DNA of 64,000 bases, from contig NZ_OZ007001.1 in NCBI RefSeq assembly GCF_963931295.1, positions 620,001 to 684,000 on the forward strand, given 5' to 3'. How positions within the stretch are numbered: the first letter of the stretch is position 1; every line of letters begins with the position of its first letter. Position numbers and translations under genes: made by a program. The notes beneath the pieces were generated by a model that saw only the letters and a list, made by a program, of their open reading frames with translations, had not been told where the DNA came from and did not search any database. The stretch comes from an uncultured Mailhella sp. Lineage in GTDB: Bacteria; Desulfobacterota; Desulfovibrionia; Desulfovibrionales; Desulfovibrionaceae. Shown in pieces: positions 1-9,653 of the stretch.

Positions 1-782
1 GCGTTGCCGAGACGCGCCAGATCCGAAGAGAGCGCCTGGAACATGTCGTTGAATTCCGGAATACCGTCCCAGATGATGCCGAAAAGCTTCACGCGGTCGT
101 CGAGGGAAAGGCGCGGGGCAAGCGCAATGGCGTCGCGCCAGTACACTTCTTCGAGCGCGGCCGCGCGGCTCATGCCGCCGAAGGAATTGCTCACGTATTC
201 GCGCAGCTCCTCCATGACGTCGAGCGTGATGTGCGCGCACGGCTGCCCGGCGCGTTCCTTGAGGGACGACACCGCGGCCTGAATGGCGGTCTTGTCCACC
301 TTTTCCTTGTGGTCGCAGTCGCAGAAGTAGGAGTTGGCGAAAATCTTGACGAGCTCGGTTTCGGAGAGCAGGCGCACGTGCACCGGATACCCCGCCGGCA
401 TGTTGGCCGGGGGCGTCATGGTGAAGCGCGTGACGAGACCCGTGGATTCCTTGTTTCCGCCGGGGTTCAGATCCCGGAGGAAGTCGTAGGTCTGATCGCC
501 GAAGGCGCAGCGCACTTCCTTGTTTTCATCGCGGGCGAGCGACGAGAGCAGGTAGGACTTGCCCGCCTGACTCGGTCCGAACACGCCCGCGCACATCTTG
601 CGTTCCGCGGCGCGACCGAGCTTGCGCAGCAGCCTTGCCTGCTGGCGCAGCTTGGCGAGCACGTCTTCCCTGGACTTGCCGCACGAACGCACCCGCTCCT
701 CGTTGCGCGCTATCCACTGCTGGGCCTGTTCCGCCGCGTCGGTAAGGCGTCTGGCCTCGGCAACAATCGTATCCTTATCCAT
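1..782 (-). CDS. srfC: SrfC-family putative virulence protein, N-terminal part (runs off the window)
   Basis: Only the first 260 residues are in the window; the frame is open to the left edge. The protein begins MDKDTIVAEARRL and has a Walker A-type loop, GPSQAGKS, near residue 80, in a sequence with no signal peptide. It is the last visible gene of a minus-strand srf cluster, 39 bases after the srfB stop. The start is supported by AGGAAG seven bases upstream. SrfC proteins are large P-loop-containing proteins of unknown biochemical role that travel with SrfA and SrfB, and were first named as SsrB-regulated factors in Salmonella. The family call rests on the P-loop near the N-terminus plus the adjacent srfB; the C-terminal part cannot be checked. 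Confidence 0.75.
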   Translation of the reverse strand, partial: MDKDTIVAEARRLTDAAEQAQQWIARNEERVRSCGKSREDVLAKLRQQARLLRKLGRAAERKMCAGVFGPSQAGKSYLLSSLARDENKEVRCAFGDQTYDFLRDLNPGGNKESTGLVTRFTMTPPANMPAGYPVHVRLLSETELVKIFANSYFCDCDHKEKVDKTAIQAAVSSLKERAGQPCAHITLDVMEELREYVSNSFGGMSRAAALEEVYWRDAIALAPRLSLDDRVKLFGIIWDGIPEFNDMFQALSSDLARLGN

Positions 783-821
783 AAAAAGGCTTCCTTTTCA
801 AATGTGCTTTCGATAGGGGCA

Positions 822-3800
822 TCAGAACAGAATGCCGGTGTCCATCCAGCAGCCTTCCTCGTCCTTCTTGCCCAGCGTGCGCAGAAGAATCCGCACCGGA
901 CGCCCGGGAACGCGGACCAGTTCCATCTGTCCGCCGTTCATGCGGCGTTCCTGCACGGCTTCGGGATCGCTGTAGTCGATCTGCGGTTCGTCCAGCTTGG
1001 CCTTGATGTCGCGGCCGGTTTCGGGAATGTCGTCGAGTCCCTCGTCCTGCTCGGGAATGACGAACTGCACCTTCACCTCGTAGGGCGTGTGTCCCTGCGC
1101 CGCGTGACGGGCCTCCTCGTCGGCGAATTCCATGCGCCAGCAGCGCGTGGCCGTCCAGCGCGGCACCTCGAGCTGACGGAAGCCTATGGTGATGGGCGCG
1201 CTGAATTCCACCACCTTGGTGTATTTGTCCTCGCCCTTGGCCTTGTCGGGATGCAGGTTCGGGAACCACACCTTTTCGCGCGAGAGCGAGCCCTGCACGT
1301 CGAGTTCGCCGATGTACTGCGCGGTGCTCTTGAGCTCCAGACGGCTCGAATCGAACACGAAGCCTTCGATGCTGTTTTCCGCAAGCGCGCAGAGAATGGC
1401 GCCCGTGACCACCGTGGTCTTCGGATCGGTGATGCGGCCCGTGTTGTTGGCAAAGGGATACCACGGTCCCACGCGGTAGGTGTGCATGGGAATCACGCGG
1501 TCGGGGGCCACCGGAAGCATGGCGAACACCTGACGCACCACCGCGTTCCAGCACGAGGGGCGGCCGGTCAGCAGCAGCGCGTCGCAGTCGTAGGCGCTTA
1601 TGACCTCGCCCATGCCGTTGAGCACGGCGCTCACGCTGCCGCTCACGGCCTTGTCCACTTCGGAGCAGCGCACGTTGAGTTCCATGTCCATCACGTCGAT
1701 GGCGATGCCGCAGCGGGTCTGAAGCGTTTCGTTGAAGAAGTCCACCACGGACTGCTGAGGCTGCGCCGCGCCGATGCCCGAACCTGCGCCGTCCTTGCCC
1801 CGGAACAGCGACCGCACCGACACGTTGATTTCGCCCGACACGTCGTGCAGATCCTTCTTCTCGTACTCGGCGAGGATTTCGTAGGCGATGGGCAGCGCCA
1901 CCTGACGCAGGAACTGAATGCGGTTGTTCTGCACGCGGGTGTTGTCGCTCTTCTTGCCGAACATGTCGCGGATGGCCATGTCGGCGGCGCTCTTTTCCAC
2001 GCCGCGCTTCACGAGGCCTTCCATGATGGCCCGGCACACGATGTCGGAAACCACGGTCTTGAGCACGTCGTCGCCGCCGAAGTTGAAGCCGTCGCGCATT
2101 TCCTGCTTGGGCCAGATGCGGTTCGTCGAAGACTTGTCGTTGGCGAGCACGTAGGTGGTCACGGAAAGATCCGTGGTGCCGCCGCCGATGTCGATGGTGG
2201 CCACGCGCAGGGTGGGCTTCACTTCGGTCTGGGCGGGGGCGAATTCCTGGGGAACCGTGCGCAGACGGCCCATGCTCTCGAAGAACAGATGCGCGTCGCC
2301 CTGATAGTTGCGGTTGATTTCGTTGTACAGGTACACGAGCTGCGTGCAGGTGGCCTCGTCCCAGCGGCAGCGGATTTCGGGATTCATGCGGAAGTCGCGC
2401 GTGCCGCCGTCGGCGGCGCGAAGGCGTCCGCCCTTGCCGGAGGGCGGTTCCGCGTAGAAGATCTTCTTCCAGCCGAGGGCCTCCCAGAGAATGTTCACGG
2501 CCGCGTAGGCCCAGCGGCGGTAGATGCGCTGTTCGGCAAAGGGCATGCCCGGCGGCACCGTGAAGATGATGCTGCGCAGACGGCGAGGCATGTCGGGATA
2601 CGGACGGCGATAGCGCTGGGCCGGCGAGTTGATGGTGACGAGCGCCTGCTGAATGAGTTCCATGAACAGGAACATCATCATGGAGGAGCGGGAGAAGCGC
2701 GGCTGGTTGGCGGGCAGCGCGTCCTGATTGCGGCAGCCGGGGAGCGTGGCGTTGAACAGGTTGGCGAGGTAGCTCTTGGCGGCCGGAGCCTCGCCGGTAG
2801 GATTGAGCTCACGCACGCAGCTCACGGGCGTGCCTTCGTTGTTCAGGTAGCGGCAGATGGAATTCGAGGAGACGAGTTCCTCCCTGTCGGTGACGTTGGC
2901 CCGGTTGAAGTACCAGAGATTGCTCGACTTGTCCTGATCCCAGAGGTAGCGCTTGGGGCTGGTCATGCCCGAGGTGCCTTCGGCGTTGGAGGAAAGACCG
3001 GCCAGACGGCTGGCTTCCGGGCCGGTGCGCACGGGCGAAACCCAGGTGAAGGCGTTGCTCCGGCGGCCGGAACGCTTGCTGAAGGCCATGGAGCCGAAAT
3101 CGGCCTTGGAAAATTCCACGCGCGTTTCAAAGGGTTCGGCGTAGAAGTTTTCGGGATGGCTCAGGTCGCGCAGCTGCAGGCGGTAGCTGTCGTTGAGATC
3201 GGTGATCTTGCTCGGCTGATTCTCCACCAGAATGCCGGTGCTGCGGGAATTGCCGATGTCGAGAATGAGATCCACGTCGATGGTGTCGGTGGACTGCGAA
3301 TCCGACGCCTTGTCCTGCGTGCCGGAAAGGTTGACGATGCGCACGTTCAGATGGCCGATGGCCGCCTGAAGAAACTGCAGATACACGAGATAGGACGCCA
3401 GATAGTCCAGATGGTTTTCCTTCTCGCCGATGCAGCGGGGGCGTTCGTTCCTGTGGGCCCTGTCGAGGAAGTAGTCCTCCCAGAGCGAATGGAGCCAGCC
3501 GTCCACCCAGCCCTCGGTGAGGAACCAGGAATTGTCGCGTTCCCGGTCGGCGAGGGAGCACACGGCGCGGGCGGTGACGTCGTCGGGCGAGAGCGCGGCG
3601 TGACGGCCGTTCTGCGGCTCTTCCACCTGCATGTCGAAGGCCAGCACCACGCGCCAGTTGAATATTTCAGGATCGGCGGCCGAGGGCACGCGGGTCACGT
3701 AGGCGCGGGCCCAGTTGGTGGGGCCGGAGCGGAAGCGCGGCAGGCCGTCGTCGTGAACGTCGCCGGAATGCCGGAAGAACGGCACGGGCAGCCACTTGCC

Positions 3801-4094
3801 GAGCCACGGCCCGAAATGCTTTTCGGCCTGCACGGTGTAGTAGTCCTCGCCGAGGTACTCGCCCCGTCCGTCGGGATTGAGCAGGTAGCCTTCTTCGGGA
3901 TCTTCCATGAGCTCGCACAGCTGCACGCTTTCCCCGTCTTTCTGTGCGCCGCCGTCGGGCAGGGAGACTTCCTGCTCCACAAAGGTTTTCTTTATTTTGC
4001 GCGCCTTTTCGGGCGGCAGCTCGAAATCGAGAAACTGCGGCAGCCCGTAAGGGATGAGACTTACCGTGTCCTTATATTCCGGCATTTGATGCAT
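822..4094 (-). CDS. srfB: SrfB-family protein with an actin/Hsp70-type ATPase core
   Basis: A 1090-residue cytoplasmic-looking protein. The ATPase signatures are readable: a phosphate-1 motif, DIGNSRSTG, near residue 276; a phosphate-2 motif, DIGGGTTDLSV, near residue 630; and an adenosine-type motif, LLLTGRPS, near residue 838. Together they place it in the actin/Hsp70/sugar-kinase superfamily, as known for SrfB. The start has AGGAG nine bases upstream. An internal ATG three codons on (MPEYKD) is possible but less well spaced. It is flanked by the triple-repeat secreted protein upstream (15-base gap) and srfC downstream (39 bases), so it is almost certainly in one transcript with them. The molecular function of SrfB is not established; an ATP-driven switch or assembly factor is an inference from the fold. 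Confidence 0.85.
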   Translation of the reverse strand: MHQMPEYKDTVSLIPYGLPQFLDFELPPEKARKIKKTFVEQEVSLPDGGAQKDGESVQLCELMEDPEEGYLLNPDGRGEYLGEDYYTVQAEKHFGPWLGKWLPVPFFRHSGDVHDDGLPRFRSGPTNWARAYVTRVPSAADPEIFNWRVVLAFDMQVEEPQNGRHAALSPDDVTARAVCSLADRERDNSWFLTEGWVDGWLHSLWEDYFLDRAHRNERPRCIGEKENHLDYLASYLVYLQFLQAAIGHLNVRIVNLSGTQDKASDSQSTDTIDVDLILDIGNSRSTGILVENQPSKITDLNDSYRLQLRDLSHPENFYAEPFETRVEFSKADFGSMAFSKRSGRRSNAFTWVSPVRTGPEASRLAGLSSNAEGTSGMTSPKRYLWDQDKSSNLWYFNRANVTDREELVSSNSICRYLNNEGTPVSCVRELNPTGEAPAAKSYLANLFNATLPGCRNQDALPANQPRFSRSSMMMFLFMELIQQALVTINSPAQRYRRPYPDMPRRLRSIIFTVPPGMPFAEQRIYRRWAYAAVNILWEALGWKKIFYAEPPSGKGGRLRAADGGTRDFRMNPEIRCRWDEATCTQLVYLYNEINRNYQGDAHLFFESMGRLRTVPQEFAPAQTEVKPTLRVATIDIGGGTTDLSVTTYVLANDKSSTNRIWPKQEMRDGFNFGGDDVLKTVVSDIVCRAIMEGLVKRGVEKSAADMAIRDMFGKKSDNTRVQNNRIQFLRQVALPIAYEILAEYEKKDLHDVSGEINVSVRSLFRGKDGAGSGIGAAQPQQSVVDFFNETLQTRCGIAIDVMDMELNVRCSEVDKAVSGSVSAVLNGMGEVISAYDCDALLLTGRPSCWNAVVRQVFAMLPVAPDRVIPMHTYRVGPWYPFANNTGRITDPKTTVVTGAILCALAENSIEGFVFDSSRLELKSTAQYIGELDVQGSLSREKVWFPNLHPDKAKGEDKYTKVVEFSAPITIGFRQLEVPRWTATRCWRMEFADEEARHAAQGHTPYEVKVQFVIPEQDEGLDDIPETGRDIKAKLDEPQIDYSDPEAVQERRMNGGQMELVRVPGRPVRILLRTLGKKDEEGCWMDTGILF

Positions 4095-4109
4095 GACCAG
4101 GATCTCCTT

Positions 4110-6320
4110 CTACTTCAGGCGGATAAACGACGCGCCGTACCAGCTGATGCCGCCATTCTTGCCGTTGCAGAGTGCCTGACCGCCCTGGTCGTAGCACTCG
4201 ATGTAACTCTTGTGATAGCCGGATCTGTTGTCCTTCGCGCGAAAATCGGACGTATTGATGCGCAGCACGCCCTTCTTGTAGGTGGCGTGGGCGGAAGCGT
4301 CGTAGCGGCGGCCCGAGAGCTCGCGCACCGCGGCCGTGCCCTTGCCGTTCTTGTCGAAGCGGAACTCCACCACCACGGGCTGATTGTCGGTCACGCGGGC
4401 AAGCCCGGTGTTGCAGCGCCAGTGCCCTTCAAGGAAGGACATGGTGTCGTCCTTGGGCGGCAGCGAAAGCGCGCTGCCCCGCGAAGACGAGGACGAGGCC
4501 GACTTCGACGACGACGCCTTCGACGCGGCGCTGCGGCTCTCCACCGCCGCGGACATCTTGCTCGACGCGGCCGCGCTGTTGTCCGAAAGCTGGGCCAGCA
4601 TGCCGGCGATGTCCACGTTGCCGCCCGCCGCCTGACCGGAATCCGCCTGCGCCGAAGAGGCGGCCTTGTCCGCAGAGGCTGCGCCCGGAGTTTCGGGAGC
4701 CACGGGCAGCAGCTCTTCCATGTTCAGCTGCCGTTCCTGCTGATCCAGAGAATCCTTGGACACGAGCTGTCCGTCTTCCACGCGCGTCCAGCCGTTGGAC
4801 ACGTCGCACATGAGCTCGGACGACGCGCCCTTGCGGCATTCCATGAACGTGGGATAGTAGCCCTGACCGCTGCCGTTGTCGTAGGCGTCGGTCTTCACGC
4901 GCAGGGAGCCGTCGGGCATGCTGCCGGCCTCGGCGTCGGCCTTGAAGTCCTTGCCGGAGCCGTCGCGGATCACCGAGTAGCCGCGGCCGTTCTTGTCGAA
5001 ATGAAATTCGAGCGCCACGCTCTGACCGTCGCTCTTGCGGGCCAGATCGCGACTGAAGCGCCAGTCGCCTTCCAGCGCGGACACCGGGTCGGAACCGGAA
5101 GTCGCGCGGGCCTTTTCGGCCTGCTCCATGACCACGGGCGGAAGTTCCGCGCCGCCGGAGGAAAGCTCGGCGTACTGCTGCGCGCCTGCGCCGGAAGAAG
5201 CGCTCTGACCGGCGCTCTGACGGGCCGCGCTCTTCTTTGCGCCGCCGGCCGAGGCCGCCTTGTCCGCGCGGCTTGAAGAGGCCTTCTTCGAGGGCTCGCC
5301 CATCAGGCGTTCGCCTTCCCAGGCGGAAAAGCCGTCCGTGCCGCGGCACAGCGCCGCGCCGTCGCTGTTTTCGCATTCCATGAATTCGGGATAGTACACC
5401 TGCGAGGACTCGGGATTCGTGTAGGGCGTGGTCTGAATCTTGAGCACGCCGTCGCTCATCGAAGCCGCAGCCTCGGCCGTGTGCCGCACGTTCTTGTCAT
5501 CGGTGAACGCGGCAACGCCGCGTCCGTTTCCGTCAAAGGAAAAATCCGCGCGCAGTCTGCCGCCGTCCGGCCGCACGAACATGCGGTCGAAACTCCAGTC
5601 GCCCGCAAGGAACGACGCATCTTCCGCGCCTTCGGGAATGACCAGCGGCTCGCCCTTCACGTCGCTGCGCTTGTCGCCGGGGCGAAGTCCGGTCACGGCG
5701 TCGAGCGCGGCCTGATTCGCCGCATCTTCGGCGGCAGCCTGAGCGCCTTCCGCACTCTTCGCGTCGGCCTCGTCGGCCGCATTCTTCGCATCGGAGCCGT
5801 CACTTGCGTCGTCCTTTTCGGAAGGCAGCACCAGAGGCTCGCCTTCTTCGGCCTGCGCCGCATCATTCGCGGAGCTCTGCGCCTTTTGCGCCGCACTCTG
5901 CGCCTTTTCGGCAGCCTGCGCCGCTTCTTCCGCGGCCTTCTTTGCCGCATCGGCACGGCCGGACTCTCCGGCCTTCTTCGCCGCGTCCGCCGCCTTCTGC
6001 GCGTCTTCGGCCGAGCTTCCGGCCTCGTCGGCCGCCTGCCTTGCCGCTTCCGCCGCCCGGCGAGCCACGTCGCTCTGCTTTTCCTCAGCGCTCTTCTGCG
6101 CTTCCTCCGCAGCCTTGTTCGCCGCTTCCGCGGCCTGCTGCGCCGCTTCCGCAGACTTCAGCGCCTCGGACACCTCGCCGCCCGCGTCGGATTCCTGCGC
6201 GGCCTGCTCCTGCGCCCCGCCCTTCGAGGCCAGACGCAGACTGTTGGCAAACACCGGAGCAGGCATGATCAGCGACGCGGCCACGACGGCGCAGCCTATG
6301 GACTTCCACAACGCGCTCAT
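4110..6320 (-). CDS. Secreted srf-cluster protein with Ala/Glu/Lys coiled coil and three copies of a beta-type domain
   Basis: A 736-residue protein starting with a Sec signal peptide (hydrophobic core CAVVAASLIMPAPVFA, cleavage likely after AFA/FAN). Residues of about 35-190 are extremely rich in Ala, Glu, Lys and Gln and should be helical or coiled coil. Three copies of a domain of about 100 residues follow, beginning near LAGDWSF, LEGDWRF and LEGHWRC. Each has F-D-x-N-G-x-G in the first half and a Y-x-x-x-(F/Y)-(M/I)-E-C block with a second Cys about 10-15 residues later, which suggests a disulfide. Ser/Ala-rich linkers join them. Its ATG overlaps the srfA stop by four bases (ATGA), so it is translationally coupled to srfA. 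I do not recognise it as a named family; its domain resembles the C-terminus of the neighbouring SrfA. A periplasmic or surface role is inferred. Confidence 0.8.
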   Translation of the reverse strand: MSALWKSIGCAVVAASLIMPAPVFANSLRLASKGGAQEQAAQESDAGGEVSEALKSAEAAQQAAEAANKAAEEAQKSAEEKQSDVARRAAEAARQAADEAGSSAEDAQKAADAAKKAGESGRADAAKKAAEEAAQAAEKAQSAAQKAQSSANDAAQAEEGEPLVLPSEKDDASDGSDAKNAADEADAKSAEGAQAAAEDAANQAALDAVTGLRPGDKRSDVKGEPLVIPEGAEDASFLAGDWSFDRMFVRPDGGRLRADFSFDGNGRGVAAFTDDKNVRHTAEAAASMSDGVLKIQTTPYTNPESSQVYYPEFMECENSDGAALCRGTDGFSAWEGERLMGEPSKKASSSRADKAASAGGAKKSAARQSAGQSASSGAGAQQYAELSSGGAELPPVVMEQAEKARATSGSDPVSALEGDWRFSRDLARKSDGQSVALEFHFDKNGRGYSVIRDGSGKDFKADAEAGSMPDGSLRVKTDAYDNGSGQGYYPTFMECRKGASSELMCDVSNGWTRVEDGQLVSKDSLDQQERQLNMEELLPVAPETPGAASADKAASSAQADSGQAAGGNVDIAGMLAQLSDNSAAASSKMSAAVESRSAASKASSSKSASSSSSRGSALSLPPKDDTMSFLEGHWRCNTGLARVTDNQPVVVEFRFDKNGKGTAAVRELSGRRYDASAHATYKKGVLRINTSDFRAKDNRSGYHKSYIECYDQGGQALCNGKNGGISWYGASFIRLK

Positions 6321-7438
6321 TGCGCACCTCCTCCGACATTGATTTCAATATGCCAGGACTCGCCGTTGCTGTTGGTGCCGGTGCAGGACTTCTCGCCCTT
6401 CACGCACACCAGAGAAAACGGATGATAATTGTTGCCGTTCGGGCACACCATCTCGCTCATCTCGAACACCACCGTGTTGCCCGGGCCGTGCTTGGCCGCC
6501 ACCGTGCCTTCGCAGGTCTGCGAGGGTTCGATCACGTAGCTCGTGCCCCTGCCGTCCTCGCCGGGAAAGTTCAGACGCAGATTCACGTTCTCGTTGTTCT
6601 CGTTGGCCAGCACGCCGTCGGCCTTCATGTCGCCCTTCAAAAACGCAAACGACGTGTCGGGCGCAGGCTCGTCCTTCTGATTCATGAAGAACCACGCCGC
6701 AGCCGCAATCAGCAGCACCACAATCGCCGCCACAATGGGAAGCAGCTTCGACGACTTCTTTTCCGGCTCCTTCTTCACTTGCGGGGCAGGCGCAGGCTCC
6801 GGCTTCGGCGCAGGTTCCGGTTTCGGCTCGGGCGCGGGCTGCGGAGCAGGTTCCGGCGCGGGCTTCTCCTCCTCAGGCACGGCAAAGGGCATGGCCGCCG
6901 GCGTCGGCGTGGGCGCGGGCTGCGTCTGCGCCTTGTCTTCGGCTATGGTCTTCTCTATCTGCTTGATGAGCTTTCTGCCTTCCTCAACCACGCTGCTGTC
7001 GCCTTCGGAAAATCCCCAGCCCACCAGAACCGGCTTTCCGTTCACCGCGTACAGGTATTCGATTCCCGGCACAAGCACCGCTTTTTCCAGAATGTCCGCA
7101 TAGTTGCGGTACGTCTGACTCCGGGTTTCCGAACGCAGTCCCTCCGCGTAGCCGTGCAGAGACTCAAACATTTCCCGGAACCTTTGCAGCACCTGCTGCC
7201 GCTCCTCGCGGGGAAGCTCCATCACGCGCACGGCCTTGCCTTCGTCGTCGGCATACCAGTCAATGGTGCGTCCGCCGTCCACAGGCTCGGCAAACAGCGA
7301 CAGGTAATCCTCGCCAAGCTTGCCGTCGAGCTCCAGAATGCTCCGAATCTGATGCAGCATCCTGTAAATATCGTTGCCGCCCACCTGCGCTACGGTCAGG
7401 CCGCTCCTCTCCGTTGTCGTGATGTAATTGTTTCCCAT
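6317..7438 (-). CDS. srfA: SrfA-family protein, single-pass membrane protein with periplasmic domain
   Basis: A 373-residue protein. The N-terminal 170 residues are cytoplasmic-looking and include the TIDWYADDEG segment and the acidic EER stretch that I associate with SrfA. A Pro/Glu/Ala/Lys-rich linker (residues of about 175-225) leads to one membrane helix near residue 235 (LLPIVAAIVVLLIAAAAWFF). The last 110 residues form a domain with F-L-K-G-D, D-G-R-G-T and paired Cys, similar in plan to the three repeats of the next gene. AAGGA lies seven bases before the ATG. The stop overlaps the next start as ATGA. The architecture predicts an inner-membrane protein linking a cytoplasmic SrfB/SrfC machine to a periplasmic partner; that is inference. 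Confidence in the SrfA name is moderate. Confidence 0.7.
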   Translation of the reverse strand: MGNNYITTTERSGLTVAQVGGNDIYRMLHQIRSILELDGKLGEDYLSLFAEPVDGGRTIDWYADDEGKAVRVMELPREERQQVLQRFREMFESLHGYAEGLRSETRSQTYRNYADILEKAVLVPGIEYLYAVNGKPVLVGWGFSEGDSSVVEEGRKLIKQIEKTIAEDKAQTQPAPTPTPAAMPFAVPEEEKPAPEPAPQPAPEPKPEPAPKPEPAPAPQVKKEPEKKSSKLLPIVAAIVVLLIAAAAWFFMNQKDEPAPDTSFAFLKGDMKADGVLANENNENVNLRLNFPGEDGRGTSYVIEPSQTCEGTVAAKHGPGNTVVFEMSEMVCPNGNNYHPFSLVCVKGEKSCTGTNSNGESWHIEINVGGGAQ

Positions 7439-7495
7439 GACTCAATCCTTAATGATGCGGGCCTGGCAGACGACCCTTTCTGCAATACGCCCAAA

Positions 7496-7521
7496 GTCCC
7501 GTCCGGTGTTCCGGACGGGAC
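7496..7521 (-). terminator. Perfect 11-bp hairpin between the lipoprotein gene and srfA
   Basis: GTCCCGTCCGG and CCGGACGGGAC are perfect complements around a TGTT loop. On the minus-strand transcript the stem is followed only by TTTGGG, so it is a weak terminator or an mRNA-processing/attenuation site that would set the lipoprotein gene apart from srfA-onward expression. Confidence 0.5.
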
Positions 7522-7563
7522 CATAACGCCGCGCCTTTCGGCTTTCGGTTCCCGGAATCTCGA

Positions 7564-8382
7564 TCAGGCGAGCTTGCCAGCCACGCCGAAAAGCTGATCC
7601 ACGGACGCCATCGCATCCTGATATTCCTTTTCGGTCTGGCCCTTGGCCTTGTTCACGCGGTTGGCGTCGTTCTGCACCTTGGTCTTCTGGCTGTTCGTCG
7701 CGGAACGGATCTTCTGCAGATCCTTCTTGGCCTGGCGCTGCTTGGCCTTGGCCAGCATCTGATCTTCCTGTTCCTGCTGCTTGATGAACGATTCACCGTC
7801 GGCAAGACGTTCGTCCATTCTGGTCTGGCTGCCGGCCCAGTAGGTATTGATGTTCTCAATGCCGGCCTGGATTTCCTTCATGCGGGCAAGGAAGTCTTCC
7901 TTGGAAATCTTCTTCGCCTTGGCCGCCTTGCGCAGAGCCACAATCTGATCGCTGTAGCACTTGTAGGCTCTTTCCACGGACGCGCGTTCAATATCCCAGT
8001 CTCTGGCGTTCTCGCCGAGTATCTTCTGGTATTCCGCCAGACGTTCGTTTCTGTCGCTGATCTTGCTCAGGCGGGCCTGGAAAAAGCCCACCATGCCGCC
8101 GGCCACGGCTCCGGCCGCCGCACCAACCGCAGCGCCCTTCCAGTCGCCCTTGGCAATGCCGCCGATCACCGCGCCGCCGAGCGCGCCGAGCACAGCGCCC
8201 GTGGCCGCGCCCTTCACTTCCTGAGTGTTGTCCTGATCCTTGCACAGCTTGGCTATGGGATCATAGCATTCGGGATAGTACTGCGCCTGAAAGACGGGAG
8301 CCGTCTGTTTGGGACCGCAGCCGACCAGAGAAAAGGTCAGCGCTACAGACACGGCCCACACCAGGGCTTTGGACATTTTCAT
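7564..8382 (-). CDS. Lipoprotein with glycine-zipper segment and helical C-terminus
   Basis: Start taken at MKMSKALVW because AGGAGG sits five bases upstream; this gives 272 residues. A lipoprotein signal ends at the lipobox LVGC, with the lipidated Cys near residue 22. Next comes a Gly/Ala-rich zipper of about 50 residues (GAATGAVLGALGGAVIGG and a second similar run), typical of small outer-membrane or membrane-inserting lipoproteins. The remaining 170 residues are highly charged, rich in Lys, Gln and Glu, and probably long helices. It heads the minus-strand srf cluster, separated from srfA by 125 bases with a hairpin. A role anchoring the srf products to the envelope is plausible but inferred. 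No named family is recognised beyond the glycine-zipper motif. Confidence 0.75.
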   Translation of the reverse strand: MKMSKALVWAVSVALTFSLVGCGPKQTAPVFQAQYYPECYDPIAKLCKDQDNTQEVKGAATGAVLGALGGAVIGGIAKGDWKGAAVGAAAGAVAGGMVGFFQARLSKISDRNERLAEYQKILGENARDWDIERASVERAYKCYSDQIVALRKAAKAKKISKEDFLARMKEIQAGIENINTYWAGSQTRMDERLADGESFIKQQEQEDQMLAKAKQRQAKKDLQKIRSATNSQKTKVQNDANRVNKAKGQTEKEYQDAMASVDQLFGVAGKLA

Positions 8383-9653
8383 AAAAACCTCCTCCAAAAA
8401 CAATCATTTAAACGCAAGAGCCCTGTCCCCCTGCGGAACAGAGCCCTACCGAACAAGCAGATCGCGCAGCGAGTCCTGCAGACAGTTTAACAACAATTCG
8501 TGGAGTTTTTTATAAGAAATCATATAATTTACCAATTTAATTATCTTAATGAAATATAAAAACATCTGATCCCTGCGAAATCCGCAAGTTTTCGGACCAA
8601 CTGTTTTTTTATAATCACTACGAACAGAGCCGGTCAAGAGGCAACTGGACTTTTTTTTCGGTATGCGACGTCGAACTGCATCCGATTCCTCCTGTTTTCT
8701 CCAAAGTATCAGAGATTATTCTCATGTATTGATCCTCAATGCAGACGAGAGCCTGCCACACTTCTGTCCGAATTTGGCCGGAGTCTTTTGCCCTTGCTTC
8801 ATCAACATCTCGATATAACAGTAAAAAAGAAACGCCGCACCGTTTTTTCCAGCAACGGGGGAAAAACGCGTCCTGCAGCACCGAACGCATTTGATCCTGC
8901 AATTGTCTGCAACGATGCCTCAGAAAGAACGGCGGCGTCTTCTGTTTGCCTCGCCTGTCCGGGCGACCTCCGCAAGACGCCGACAAGACATCCGGCCGTG
9001 CAGCAACGGCCGGTCTTGCCCGTTTCTGCCTCCCGCGCGAATTATGGCGTCATCGCCGCGCAAGGCGCTCCCTCCGCCCCTGCGCCGCCTCACACGCGCC
9101 CCGCTCCTGCCGCACACGCGGCTTCGTCTGACCCCGACGATTCCAGACGTGTGGAAAGACTCCCGCTCCACGCACGCTCGGCTTCGTGGGGAGGGCAATG
9201 GCTATGCCGGTACGCAGTAGCCCCGCTCCCCCGCACGGCTTCGTCCGCGAACTCTTCAACCTGCGCCTTTTCCAAGGCCCGGAAAGCCTCTGCCGACCGT
9301 GCTCCCGCCCCCTCAAAAAAAACGCCCCGTTCCCAGACTCGGGCATTTCTGCCGCTCCGCGCCTCCGTCAGGTGCAGGAAAGATCGTGAGGGCTTTTCCG
9401 AAAGCGGCAGAGACCGCCCTCCTTCCACGAATGTTTTCCGCAGGGCGGGGCACTCCTCATGTGGGCCGCTCGCCCGCACCGTAGAAGATGTTTTTCCGCA
9501 TGCGCAGGACGGACAGCTCATCGAACGCCGTTTGATCCGTTGTTTGCCAAGAGCACGGAGCTACAGCTCCGTCCGCTCACAGGACGAACCGGTCTTCCCC
9601 GAAGGCGCAACACCTCATTCCGCGACATTCCCATTTTTTCTTCCCCCCTGCTC
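8383..9653. other. 1.3-kb intergenic region without a convincing gene
   Basis: The part next to the lipoprotein gene (about 8480-8600) is AT-rich and holds candidate -10 sequences on the minus strand, so the srf-cluster promoter is probably here. Minus-strand frames at 8446-8637 and 8618-8986 have some protein-like stretches but no good ribosome site or family resemblance. From about 8930 to 9640 the plus strand looks C-rich and contains only frames of unnatural composition. It could be decayed coding sequence or untranslated RNA. Confidence 0.5.

Noticed and set aside
231..5276. Very long plus-strand open frame opposite srfB and its neighbour
   Set aside because: It mirrors minus-strand genes with clear motifs and signal peptide; its own sequence is His/Ala/Gly/Arg-rich and unnatural. 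It is an effect of high GC at third codon positions.
8618..8986. Minus-strand 122-codon frame with a partly protein-like C-terminus
   Set aside because: No ribosome site, no family resemblance and overlap with another weak frame; insufficient support.
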